From JAUJOE01 sp038252945 (lineage in GTDB: Bacteria; Actinomycetota; Actinomycetes; Propionibacteriales; Nocardioidaceae): a stretch of DNA of 14,151 bases. This document shows, in pieces, positions 1 to 7,269 of this stretch (position 1 is the stretch's first letter; each line of letters begins with the position of its first letter). The stretch spans positions 1-14,151 of the forward strand of contig JBBSHN010000065.1 in assembly GCA_038252945.1 (NCBI GenBank), written 5' to 3'. Below the pieces are notes generated by a model. That model did no database searches and had not been told where the DNA came from. It saw only the letters and a list, made by a program, of their open reading frames with translations. The position numbers and the translations under genes are program-made.

Positions 1-1013
1 ACGTGCACGACCTCGACCCCGACGCGCTCGAGGTCTACGACGGCCGCGTCCCCGTCAGAGTTGGACGTCATGACGACGGCCCGCTCGCCAGGTTTGACCG
101 CATGCAGGTTTACCAGCCGTCGGACGGCAGTGGACAACATCACACCGGGGACGTCGTTGCCGGCGAAGACATACGGCCGCTCAACCAGGCCCGGCGCTAC
201 GACAAGTGCCTTCGCTCGAGCCTTCACCAAGCGCTCGACGACGTTGGACAGGCTGCGCTGCAGCACGGACACCAAGTTGCCGTCGTAGCGTCCAAGCACC
301 ACTGAGTCAGTGAGCACCTCGATGCCCGGGGTCGCGTCGACCAGCGCCCGCAAGTCTTGCAGCGCCGCAAGGTCGGTGGCACCTCCCCAACGGAGATGGC
401 CGCCGAGCTGGTGCTCTTCTTCCACGATGATCACCGACGCGCCAGCACGGGCCGCGGCAACTGCGGCCGCCATGCCGGCTGGCCCGCCTCCCGCGACAAG
501 CACGTCCGGGTGCGCGTGTCGTTTGTCGTAGCGTCCCCTCGAATCGTCATCCTCGGAATCAGATGCCACGACACCTCCGTGAGCGAACCGCTCTAGCACC
601 CGTTCGTACGCCGGCCACAGCCGGCCGGGGCTCATGAAGGTCTTGTAGTAGAAGCCGACCGGCAGAACCCGGCGCACGAGCTCGTTCGCCGCCTTGACGT
701 CGAACGACAGCGATGGCCAGGTGTCCTGCGAGCTCACGTCCATACCGGGTTCGACGAGACGGTGGGCACCTCGGACGTTGGGCTCGTCACCGACCTGCAC
801 CATGCAGCCGGGATCGAGGTGGCTCGCGGTGAGGATGCCGCGGGGACGGTGGTACTTGAAGCTGCGTGAGAACACCCGTTCGTCGCAGGCTGCCAACGCG
901 GAGGCGATGGTGTCGCCGCGGTACGCGGGATGCGCCTGGCCGTTCCAGGAGAACGTGAAGGGAGCACTTCGGTCGATGACTTCGCCGGCTTGCTTATCCA
1001 GCCGCATCGACAT
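1..1013 (-). CDS. soxA: Sarcosine oxidase alpha subunit, N-terminal part (3' end outside window)
   Basis: This is the large subunit of heterotetrameric sarcosine oxidase, which oxidises sarcosine to glycine and passes the one-carbon unit to tetrahydrofolate. The open frame starts at 1013 and runs off the left edge, giving about 337 residues of a family usually near 950-1000. Visible features are the N-terminal segment with GDTIASAL and the family hallmark SFKYHRPRGI (residues 51-60), then a dinucleotide-binding fold beginning VLVAGGGPAGMAAA with GGGPAG at 175-180. The second redox part and the C-terminal GcvT-like folate domain must lie outside the window. The ATG at 1013 aligns with the usual start, but a GTG at 1064 overlaps the soxD stop as GTGA and would add 17 residues. 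An ATG at 1007 is a third option. It is the last visible gene of the minus-strand operon, 47 bases after soxD. Confidence 0.9.
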   Translation of the reverse strand, partial: MSMRLDKQAGEVIDRSAPFTFSWNGQAHPAYRGDTIASALAACDERVFSRSFKYHRPRGILTASHLDPGCMVQVGDEPNVRGAHRLVEPGMDVSSQDTWPSLSFDVKAANELVRRVLPVGFYYKTFMSPGRLWPAYERVLERFAHGGVVASDSEDDDSRGRYDKRHAHPDVLVAGGGPAGMAAAVAAARAGASVIIVEEEHQLGGHLRWGGATDLAALQDLRALVDATPGIEVLTDSVVLGRYDGNLVSVLQRSLSNVVERLVKARAKALVVAPGLVERPYVFAGNDVPGVMLSTAVRRLVNLHAVKPGERAVVMTSNSDGDAAVVDLERVGVEVVH

Positions 1014-1060
1014 GGTCGGTGAGCCCTTGCCCCGCGATGCTGCTCGCCAAAGGGCGCTCC

Positions 1061-1327
1061 TCACGACTCGACCCCATTCGCCGACACGCGATGCGGCCGC
1101 ACCTCGTTGGTCGTGGTATTCCGCTCGACGACGAGGTAGCGACGGCAGCCCATTCGGTGGTACCAACGCTCATGCGTCCAGCCGGCCGGGTTTCTCCGGA
1201 GGTAGAGATAGTCGCGCCACTCCTTCGGAGTCGCGGTCTCCGGGTTAGGTCGTATGCCCATCTCGCCGACGTAATGGAATTCCTCGGCATCACGCGCCCC
1301 GCACCAGGGGCAGGGCAGCAAAATCAC
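1061..1327 (-). CDS. soxD: Sarcosine oxidase delta subunit, zinc-binding
   Basis: This 88-residue protein is the small delta subunit of heterotetrameric sarcosine oxidase. In the family it binds one zinc ion through three cysteines and a histidine. All four are seen here: Cys6 and Cys9 in CPWCG, and His57 and Cys61 in HRMGC, with the family's H-x3-C spacing. Start choice: the GTG at 1327 places the conserved ILLPCPWCG right at the N-terminus, and GGAGAG lies just upstream. That ribosome site overlaps the TGA stop of soxB, so translation is probably coupled. The reading frame extends further upstream, but only into sequence that belongs to soxB. Length and composition are normal for the family. 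Confidence 0.93.
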   Translation of the reverse strand: MILLPCPWCGARDAEEFHYVGEMGIRPNPETATPKEWRDYLYLRRNPAGWTHERWYHRMGCRRYLVVERNTTTNEVRPHRVSANGVES

Positions 1328-1337
1328 CGGCTCTCCA

Positions 1338-2615
1338 TCAGTGACCGACCGCGGCGGCGCCTTTTTCACCGACAAGGCGACCTTGGGCGAAACGGTCCAA
1401 CCGGAACGAGGCGATGAGCTCGGGTGTGCGGCCGGTGGCGACGCACTCGGCCATCGCCTCGCCGGCAACCGGTCCTGCCTTGAAGCCGTAGGTCCCCCAA
1501 CCGACGTCGACGAGAAAACCGTCGACATCTGTGGGTCCCATGATCGGCGCAAAGTCGGGAGTCATGTCGCATAGGCCTGCCCATTGCCGCAGCAGCCGCA
1601 ACTTCGCCAGTGAAGGCATCAGTTGGAGGACATGTCCCGCGAGTCCCTCCGTGAACTCAAGCGACCCACGGGTGGAGTACGACGGGAACGGGTCCACGCT
1701 GGCGCCGAACACAAGCTCCCCGCGGGCGGTCTGGCTGACGTACACGTGCAGAGTCCCTGAGACGACGACGGTGCGGAGGAACGGCTTGACCGGTTCCGTG
1801 ACTGCTGCTTGCAGCGGGAAGGTCTGCACCGGCAGTCGGACGCCCGCCATGTCGGCGACCAAAGTCGCCCACCCGGCCGTGGCGTTGATGACGACCTGGG
1901 CGCCGATGTCGCCTCGAGTCGTCCGCACTGTGCGCACGCGGCCAGCTCGTACGTCGATCCCCGTCACCTCGGTGTCCTGGTGCAGGTGTGCACCGAGTCT
2001 GTCGGCGGCACGTGCGTAGCCCCAGACCACGGCGTCATGTCGGACGATCCCGCCAGGGGGGTGGTAGAGGGCCCCGAGGATCGGGTAGCGAGCCCGCTCA
2101 GAGGTGTCCAGGTGCGGGACGAGGCGCTTCACCTCCTCTGGACCGACCACGTCGGAGTCGACGCCACTCACCTTGTTGACTTCCGCCCGCCAGCGCATGG
2201 TTCGGAGGGAGGTGTCGCTGTGCGCGAGCGTCAGGTGCCCACGGCGGGAGAACATCACGTTGAAGTTCAGGTCCGAGGCCAGCCCCCGGTAGAGCTCCAA
2301 AGACCGGTCGTAGAAGCGCACGCCTTCAGGGGTGAGGTAGTTCGACCGGAGGATGGCAGTGTTGCGCCCAGATCCGCCACCGCCGAGATACCCCTTGTCG
2401 AGCACCGCGACGTCGGTGATGCCGTGGTTGCTGGCGAGGTAGTACGCCGTGGCCAGCCCATGCACTCCGCCTCCGACGATGACCACCTGGTAGCTGTTCT
2501 TGATGTCGTGAGTGCGCCAGGCCGGCGACCACGCTGAGCCGGTTACCCCGTGCCGGAGCAGCGCAACTGCGGAGTAGCCGCCCGGTCGGCGCGAGCCTCG
2601 CCGCCGGCTACCCAT
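1338..2615 (-). CDS. soxB: Sarcosine oxidase beta subunit, flavoprotein
   Basis: This is the catalytic beta subunit, about 425 residues, slightly longer than the usual ~405. It oxidises the N-methyl group of sarcosine at a flavin. The N-terminus has the SoxB pattern YSAVALLRHGVTG...SPAWR (14-34), then the FAD motif VVIVGGGVHGLATAYYL (44-60), GGGGSGRNTAILRSNYL (78-94) and RHDAVVWGYARAA (192-204). The C-terminal GTYGFKAGPVAGEAMAE is typical. The family carries FMN covalently on a beta-subunit histidine; His193 or nearby His185 are the candidates, which I cannot separate by eye. The ATG at 2615 overlaps the preceding gene's TAG (ATGGGTAG), and a GTG at 2627 is an alternative start. The frame remains open further upstream, but that part lies over the MTHFR gene and is not protein-like. 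Confidence 0.9.
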   Translation of the reverse strand: MGSRRRGSRRPGGYSAVALLRHGVTGSAWSPAWRTHDIKNSYQVVIVGGGVHGLATAYYLASNHGITDVAVLDKGYLGGGGSGRNTAILRSNYLTPEGVRFYDRSLELYRGLASDLNFNVMFSRRGHLTLAHSDTSLRTMRWRAEVNKVSGVDSDVVGPEEVKRLVPHLDTSERARYPILGALYHPPGGIVRHDAVVWGYARAADRLGAHLHQDTEVTGIDVRAGRVRTVRTTRGDIGAQVVINATAGWATLVADMAGVRLPVQTFPLQAAVTEPVKPFLRTVVVSGTLHVYVSQTARGELVFGASVDPFPSYSTRGSLEFTEGLAGHVLQLMPSLAKLRLLRQWAGLCDMTPDFAPIMGPTDVDGFLVDVGWGTYGFKAGPVAGEAMAECVATGRTPELIASFRLDRFAQGRLVGEKGAAAVGH

Positions 2616-3522
2616 CGGCGTGGTCACCGTCAGTGAGCCGGGCCAACAGCTCAGTGCGCCATCGCTCGGTACCTGCAACGTCGCCGAACGTGTAGAGGTG
2701 CAGCCCCGAAAGGCGACACTCCGGGTGTATGTCGTCTGCGGCCAACTCGTTGAGCAGTCGGTCAGGACGGTACCCGCCGGACCGCACCAGTTTCGCTCCT
2801 CCGCGGTGCTTGCGCAGGAACCGGACAGAGCTTCCAACGCCGATCCGCTTGGCGACTCGCAGCAGCTTCAGCTGGTCGACTGCCCCGGCAACGCCTGCGT
2901 GGACTGGCAGCCGGAGCCCAAGTCCGCGAGCCCGACCGACCCAGCGGCCGACGGCACGCGCGTCGAAGCACATCTGAGTGACCACGTAGCTGGCCAGAGG
3001 CTGCTTGTCCAGCAGTGCGCGGAACAGGTCGTCGTCGTCGACAATCGGATGACCCTCGGGGTACCCGGCCACTCCCACTCTGGTGAGCGCCGACGGCGGG
3101 CTGGACCGGCGCAGCCGGGAGATGGCAGTAAGCAGCTGAGTGGAGTCGGAGAAGTCGCCCACGGGCGTCTCGCCGTCCCCGGCAATCACAAACACATCCC
3201 GGACACCAACCTCCTGCAGCCGGGTGAGAGTGTCGCTGAGGTGGTTCTCGTCGTACACCAGCCGCGCGGCGAGGTGCGGCACTGTCGAGAACCCCCGGCT
3301 GGCGAGTGCCTCGGTCAGCTCGACCGTCGCCTCCAGGCCCAGCCTGGGCGACGCCGTGACGGTCACGGGCAGCGACTTTGGTACGTGCTGCTCAACCTGG
3401 TCGGCGGTGCCCGCGAACGGCAACACCTCATACCGCGGGCGGTGCAGCCACCTGGCCATGACGTCGCGCTGGTCCTCCCAGGGCGGCCGCGGAGCAGTCG
3501 ACTCGAACGTCTTCTCGGCCAT
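2608..3522 (-). CDS. Methylenetetrahydrofolate reductase (MTHFR) family protein
   Basis: This 304-residue protein resembles MetF-type methylenetetrahydrofolate reductases, which reduce 5,10-methylene-THF to 5-methyl-THF with FAD. Family blocks seen in order are RYEVLPF (Glu32, at the position of the catalytic Glu of MetF), VPHLAAR (81-87), FVIAGDGETPVGDF (Asp116 at the flavin/folate Asp), VGVAGYPEGHP (149-159), SYVVTQMCFD and LPVHAGVAGAV. The usual Arg in the RGD block is Ala here, so it is a divergent member. The ATG at 3522 lies 7 bases after the BHMT-like gene's TAG, with only a weak AGG ribosome site, and the gene's end overlaps soxB by 8 bases. In this operon it would convert the methylene-folate made by the oxidases into methyl-folate (inference). 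The reverse direction is possible if the upstream demethylase makes methyl-THF. Confidence 0.83.
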   Translation of the reverse strand: MAEKTFESTAPRPPWEDQRDVMARWLHRPRYEVLPFAGTADQVEQHVPKSLPVTVTASPRLGLEATVELTEALASRGFSTVPHLAARLVYDENHLSDTLTRLQEVGVRDVFVIAGDGETPVGDFSDSTQLLTAISRLRRSSPPSALTRVGVAGYPEGHPIVDDDDLFRALLDKQPLASYVVTQMCFDARAVGRWVGRARGLGLRLPVHAGVAGAVDQLKLLRVAKRIGVGSSVRFLRKHRGGAKLVRSGGYRPDRLLNELAADDIHPECRLSGLHLYTFGDVAGTERWRTELLARLTDGDHADG

Positions 3523-3529
3523 CCTGCGC

Positions 3530-4588
3530 CTAGAGAGACTCACGGTAGTCGCGGTTATGCCTGGCCAGACCGGGAGCAGTGCCGAGAAAGGCGTGCTTCG
3601 ACATGTCTTCTGAGTAGCGGCCGGCTTCGGGTTTACGCCCGAGCGCCTCGGCCATGCTGCGGACATGATGAGGACCCGCGCCGCAGCAGAGCCCCAGATA
3701 GCGAGCGTCGACCCTGCGCGCCTCGATAGCGAAATTCGCGATCTCGTAGCGGTTGCAGGTGAACGGGTCGAGCGCGGTGGGGAACGGCCTGCCATCTGGT
3801 AGCAGCGAAGCATCGACCTCCCTCAGCGACTGGAAGGTCGGCTGGCCGGCCGAAGTTCGGTAGGGAACCGGGAGGGCTGCCACCGGTACGTCGACAGCTG
3901 TGGTGATCGCCGCCAGCAACGGCAGCATCGTGGCCGGACCCCGGATGCAGTTCAGTCCAACGACGTCGGCGCCATCGTCAGCCAGTCGCCTGCAGGCATC
4001 CGCCAGCGACCAGCCCTCTCGGGTCGCAGGCTGTTGACCGACGGCGAGGGTGATGACGGCAGGCAAGCCCGATCGGCGTACGACATCCAGCGCGATCTGC
4101 GCTTCGCCGGCGAACCGAAAGGTCTCACCGATCACGAAATCGACGCCCGCTTCGGCCGCCCAGGCCACCTGCTCCTCGAACATGTCTCGTGTCTGCCGAT
4201 GGGTCTGCGAGTCGGCTGGATCGTAGAGATTGGTGTTACAGACGTTCCCGGCGAAGAGCGTGTCGGTGCTATGCGCGACGTCGCGGGCCAGCTCGAGCGC
4301 CTGGCGGTTCATGTCCTCGAGCAACCCCTCCTTGCCGACCGCTCGCAGTTTCTCTCGATGGGCGTAGTAGGTGAGCGCCTCGACGACGTCGGATCCGGCT
4401 CGGACGAAGTCGTGGTGCAGCGCGGTGACCTGCTCGGGATGCTCGAGGACGACCTCCGGGACGAACGGGCCAGCTTGCAGGTAGCCACGGCGCTCGAGCT
4501 CGAACAGATATCCCTCGGCGCACAGCACCGGGCCGGCGGCAAGCCGTTCGAGCAGGCCAGGCGGGCGCACATCGTTGGCTGGTGTCAT
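3530..4588 (-). CDS. Betaine-homocysteine methyltransferase-like zinc methyltransferase
   Basis: This 352-residue protein belongs to the homocysteine S-methyltransferase fold. It looks closer to animal BHMT than to MetH or MmuM: compare ELERRGYLQAGPFVPEVVLEH and AGSDVVEALTYYAHREKL with BHMT's matching segments. The three zinc cysteines are present as Cys214 (GLNC) and Cys301-Cys302 (GLCCG), close to BHMT 217, 299 and 300. The likely reaction is methyl transfer from glycine betaine or a similar onium donor to homocysteine, giving methionine and dimethylglycine. Oddities are in the donor site: BHMT Trp44 corresponds to Phe42, Tyr160 to Thr156, and Asp26 is shifted to AEG, while Glu155 and Tyr75 are kept. 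Its ATG overlaps the preceding gene's stop as ATGA. Family and zinc site are well supported; the methyl donor is not. Confidence 0.82.
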   Translation of the reverse strand: MTPANDVRPPGLLERLAAGPVLCAEGYLFELERRGYLQAGPFVPEVVLEHPEQVTALHHDFVRAGSDVVEALTYYAHREKLRAVGKEGLLEDMNRQALELARDVAHSTDTLFAGNVCNTNLYDPADSQTHRQTRDMFEEQVAWAAEAGVDFVIGETFRFAGEAQIALDVVRRSGLPAVITLAVGQQPATREGWSLADACRRLADDGADVVGLNCIRGPATMLPLLAAITTAVDVPVAALPVPYRTSAGQPTFQSLREVDASLLPDGRPFPTALDPFTCNRYEIANFAIEARRVDARYLGLCCGAGPHHVRSMAEALGRKPEAGRYSEDMSKHAFLGTAPGLARHNRDYRESL

Positions 4589-5790
4589 CTGTTGATTTCT
4601 AGTCCACCGCTCTTGGGAGTCTCCTTCTTGGGGTCGATGAATGGCCGCTGAACGACTACGGCGTCGATCTCCCCGCGCGCTGCCGTGTGGACCGCGAGCT
4701 TGGTTCCCAGCTCACTCTGCTCGACCGGGACAAGGGCGAATCCGATGTTCTTCTCCAGCCGTGGAGACCAGAACGCCGACGAAACTTGGCCGATCTGGTC
4801 GCCGCCGTCGGTGACCGGCAAATAGTCGTCGAGGTAGCCGATGAGCGGGTCGCCGCCGATTTCCACGCCTACGACCTTCCGGCGAACTCCCTCCTCGGCG
4901 ATCCGCTTCAGCGCCTCCTTGCCGATGAAGTCGGCGTCCTGGTCGAGATCCACCGTCCAGCCGAGGTCGATCTCGTACGGGTTGAGGAAGGCATAGTCGC
5001 TGTAGCCGTTGTTGTCCAAGGCGATGTCGGAGCCGTAACTGAGGATCCCTGCCTCGACGCGCCGGATCTGGCACGGGCCGATGACCGCCAGATTGTGCCG
5101 AGCGCCTGCCTCGAGAACGGTGTCCCAGAGCTTCTGGGCGTCTCGGCTCGCGTTACGCAGGTAGATCTCGTAGCCGACCTCGCCGGTGTAGCCGGTGCGG
5201 CCGACGACGACCTGCATACCCTCGAGTTCGAACTCGCCACTCCAGTAGTACTTGAGCTCCAGAACCTTCTCCCCGAACAGGTCGCGCATCAACGCCTGGG
5301 ATTTGGGCCCTTGGATCTGCACGGGCGCGACGTCTGGTTCGCTGACGCGTACGTCGAGCCCAGCCCGAGCAGCGACGCCCTTTGCCCACAACAGCACGTC
5401 ACCGTCGGCGACGGAGAACCAAAAGCAGTCTTCGGCGAGCCGGAGCAGAACCGGGTTGTTGATCACTCCCCCGTCGACGTCGGTGTTGAGCAGGAACTTG
5501 TTCTGACCTACGGCGCACTTGGTGAGATCACGCGGAGTCAGCATGTTGGCCAAAGCCAGTGCATCCGGGCCTGCGATCTCGACCTGTCGCTCTACACCGA
5601 CATCCCACATCGTGACGTCGCGGACCAGCTTCCAGTACTCGGCGATGATGTCGTCGTAGTGCCGCGGGTGATACATGCGGTTGCATACGCTGTAGGACTG
5701 CACGGCGTGGCGCGCCGAGGCGTAGAAGTATGGCGACTTGCGGATTCGCGTGTACATGTGAATCTTGGCGACGTCGTAGGGGATGCGCAC
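4585..5790 (-). CDS. GcvT/DmdA-family tetrahydrofolate-dependent demethylase-like protein
   Basis: This 401-residue protein has the GcvT fold used by glycine-cleavage T-protein, the C-terminal half of dimethylglycine dehydrogenase, and the demethylases DmdA (DMSP) and LigM. Seen are an N-terminal RIRKSPYFYASARHAVQSYS (15-34), WDVGVERQVEIAGPDAL (62-78), MLTPRDL, VQIQGPKS, the folate-site signature RTGYTGEVGYEIY (198-210), RRVEAGIL and the C-terminal barrel from about residue 305. The N-terminal segment and WDV-ERQVEI-GPDA block recall DmdA/LigM more than classic GcvT. Residues 109-113 read VINNP where GcvT has an Asp pair, which also fits a demethylase. Start: the GTG at 5790 has GAAGGAAGG about 8 bases upstream. 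The frame extends upstream but is not protein-like there. It follows the FAD oxidoreductase by 40 bases and overlaps the next gene by four. It probably takes up the one-carbon unit released by that oxidoreductase. Confidence 0.8.
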   Translation of the reverse strand: MRIPYDVAKIHMYTRIRKSPYFYASARHAVQSYSVCNRMYHPRHYDDIIAEYWKLVRDVTMWDVGVERQVEIAGPDALALANMLTPRDLTKCAVGQNKFLLNTDVDGGVINNPVLLRLAEDCFWFSVADGDVLLWAKGVAARAGLDVRVSEPDVAPVQIQGPKSQALMRDLFGEKVLELKYYWSGEFELEGMQVVVGRTGYTGEVGYEIYLRNASRDAQKLWDTVLEAGARHNLAVIGPCQIRRVEAGILSYGSDIALDNNGYSDYAFLNPYEIDLGWTVDLDQDADFIGKEALKRIAEEGVRRKVVGVEIGGDPLIGYLDDYLPVTDGGDQIGQVSSAFWSPRLEKNIGFALVPVEQSELGTKLAVHTAARGEIDAVVVQRPFIDPKKETPKSGGLEINR

Positions 5791-5830
5791 GGACTGTCCT
5801 TCCTTCTTCGGGTGATTCGGTTGTTGCGAG

Positions 5831-7174
5831 TCAGCTCCAAGGGAATGGCGAACTACTGGTGGGGTGCAGCTCACCTCGCCGATAGCGGTCGAAACGGAAG
5901 GGCGCGAGCAGTTCCTGCGGCTCACCGAGAACTTCGCGGGCGACAAGTTCACCGACACCGATCATCTTGTAACCGTGATTGGAGTCGGCAATCACGTAGA
6001 CGTTCTGCCGGAATATGTCGAAGACCGGAAAGCTGTCGGGCGTGAAGCAGCCGAGCCCGCCGGAGTTCTCGTCCTTGTACAGGTGGCTCGTGCCCTCAAA
6101 ACGCTGTTGGCAGTGGGCCAGCGCCGACGTCCACATCCGGGCAAAGCCTGGCGCCGCTGTGTACTCCTGGCTGGCTGGGCCGTACGGGTCCACGGTGACC
6201 TCGGCGGGAGGCTTGTCCACCCGAACCGGCATCGCGCCGCCCTGCACGCCGCCGAAGGAGAAGTCCGGCTTGTAGTAGATGCCCCACATCTCCTCGGTCA
6301 CGAGCTCGCCGTCCTCATCGAAGAGAGGTGCGTCGGAATCGACGTGGATTACCGGCGGCAAGTCGCCACGCGCGTCGGTGAAGAGTCCAGGGTCGACGCC
6401 GAGGGTCCCCTCCTGAAGAAACAGGTAGGTCCACATGTCGATGCCAGCGCGCAGCTCTCCACCGCGGTCTCGTACGTCGACTGTCACCGGCAGATCGAGC
6501 ATGTCCCAGAAGCTCCGGATCCACGGACCCACGGCGACAACGACCGAGTCGCAGCGGATCGTGCCGCAGTCGGTCTCCACCGCACTGACCGCTCCATCGT
6601 CGATGGCGAACCCCGTGACCCGGACCCCAGTGAGGACGCGGACACCCTCGGCCTCGGCCTTGGCGGCAAGGCCGCGCATGGACGCCCGGTTGTTGGCATA
6701 GCCGCCGCGGCTCTCGTGGAGGACGTTGGTGATCCTCGGTGCTTGCCAGTCGCCCAACAGGTCGCGCAAGTACGTGCGGCAAGCGTTTTCTCCCTCGACA
6801 AGGGTGGAGGGATATCCGATCTCCTGCTGCTCGGTGTAGATCTGTGCAACACCAGCCCGCATGGCCTCGGGGGCTGCCTGGAGGTAGCCCACCGCGTGGT
6901 AGGAGAGGCCCTCGGGGTCTGACTCCCAAACTCCTACGGAGTGCGCCATCAACCGGCGCATCGCTGGCTGAAAGTAGTTGTTGCGAATGACTCCGCACGC
7001 AATACCGGAGGCGCCAGCGGCGACACCAGACTTGTCGAGCACTACGACCTCGTCACCGCAGCCTAAGCCTCGGACCCGCAATTCGCGCGCGAGGTGCCAG
7101 GCGGTGGACAGTCCGTGCACACCCGCTCCGACGACCACATATCGAGACCGCTCGGGCACCGCCGACTGCGACAT
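5831..7174 (-). CDS. FAD-dependent amine oxidoreductase, SoxB/DMGDH-like
   Basis: This 447-residue protein is a DAO-family flavoenzyme with the FAD motif YVVVGAGVHGLSTAWHLAR (12-30), VVVLDKSGVAAGASGIACGVIRNNYF (43-68) and a C-terminal HGYKMIGVGELVAREVLG...FRFDRYRRGEL. These segments are parallel to SoxB's GRNTAILRSNYL and GFKAGPVAGEAM, so it is a SoxB relative. The HAAG-type covalent-flavin segment of mammalian dimethylglycine dehydrogenase is not visible. It lacks the C-terminal GcvT domain found in long dimethylglycine dehydrogenases, but the next gene encodes such a domain separately. Start: the ATG at 7174 has GGAGG seven bases upstream; the open frame further up is not protein-like. It is the first gene of the minus-strand operon, facing the IclR gene across a 95-base spacer that contains a palindromic operator. 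Likely role is N-demethylation of dimethylglycine or a similar amine; the exact substrate is unproven. Confidence 0.82.
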   Translation of the reverse strand: MSQSAVPERSRYVVVGAGVHGLSTAWHLARELRVRGLGCGDEVVVLDKSGVAAGASGIACGVIRNNYFQPAMRRLMAHSVGVWESDPEGLSYHAVGYLQAAPEAMRAGVAQIYTEQQEIGYPSTLVEGENACRTYLRDLLGDWQAPRITNVLHESRGGYANNRASMRGLAAKAEAEGVRVLTGVRVTGFAIDDGAVSAVETDCGTIRCDSVVVAVGPWIRSFWDMLDLPVTVDVRDRGGELRAGIDMWTYLFLQEGTLGVDPGLFTDARGDLPPVIHVDSDAPLFDEDGELVTEEMWGIYYKPDFSFGGVQGGAMPVRVDKPPAEVTVDPYGPASQEYTAAPGFARMWTSALAHCQQRFEGTSHLYKDENSGGLGCFTPDSFPVFDIFRQNVYVIADSNHGYKMIGVGELVAREVLGEPQELLAPFRFDRYRRGELHPTSSSPFPWS

Positions 7175-7202
7175 GACATTGCCTCCGCTGCTGGCCCTAC
7201 GT

Positions 7203-7223
7203 CCGTTGCCATATTGGCAACGC
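7203..7223. promoter_or_regulatory. Palindromic operator copy 1, divergent spacer
   Basis: The sequence reads CCGTTGCC-ATATT-GGCAACGC. The half sites pair over seven bases around a 5-base centre, or eight bases (CGTTGCCA/TGGCAACG) around a 3-base centre. It lies between the minus-strand catabolic operon and the IclR gene, 29 bases before the oxidoreductase ATG and 46 before the IclR GTG. It contains TTGGCA, which could be a -35 box toward the IclR gene, but no convincing -10 was seen in either direction. A second copy with identical half-site spacing lies at 8032-8052. The probable ligand is the IclR-type protein encoded next to it (inference). Confidence 0.72.
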
Positions 7224-7269
7224 TGTTGCACAATGGCTCCTACGCGAACGTAACACGGGAGGGTTTGCC

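Noticed and set aside
3..1417. Several plus-strand frames opposite soxA and soxD
   Set aside because: The minus strand here carries the SFKYHRPRGI and CPWCG hallmarks; the plus-strand translations show nothing recognisable.
2620..3729. Long plus-strand open frame opposite the MTHFR and soxB starts
   Set aside because: It is antisense to well-supported genes, its translation is low-complexity Arg/Pro/Gly-rich without a recognisable motif, and high GC makes such frames common.
4687..6922. Long plus-strand open frames opposite the GcvT-like and FAD oxidoreductase genes
   Set aside because: They mirror conserved minus-strand proteins and show no family motifs or ribosome sites of their own.
7224..7269. 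Specific -10/-35 promoter boxes in the divergent spacer
   Set aside because: TTGGCA in the operator could be a -35, but no -10 at 16-18 bases was convincing in either direction.
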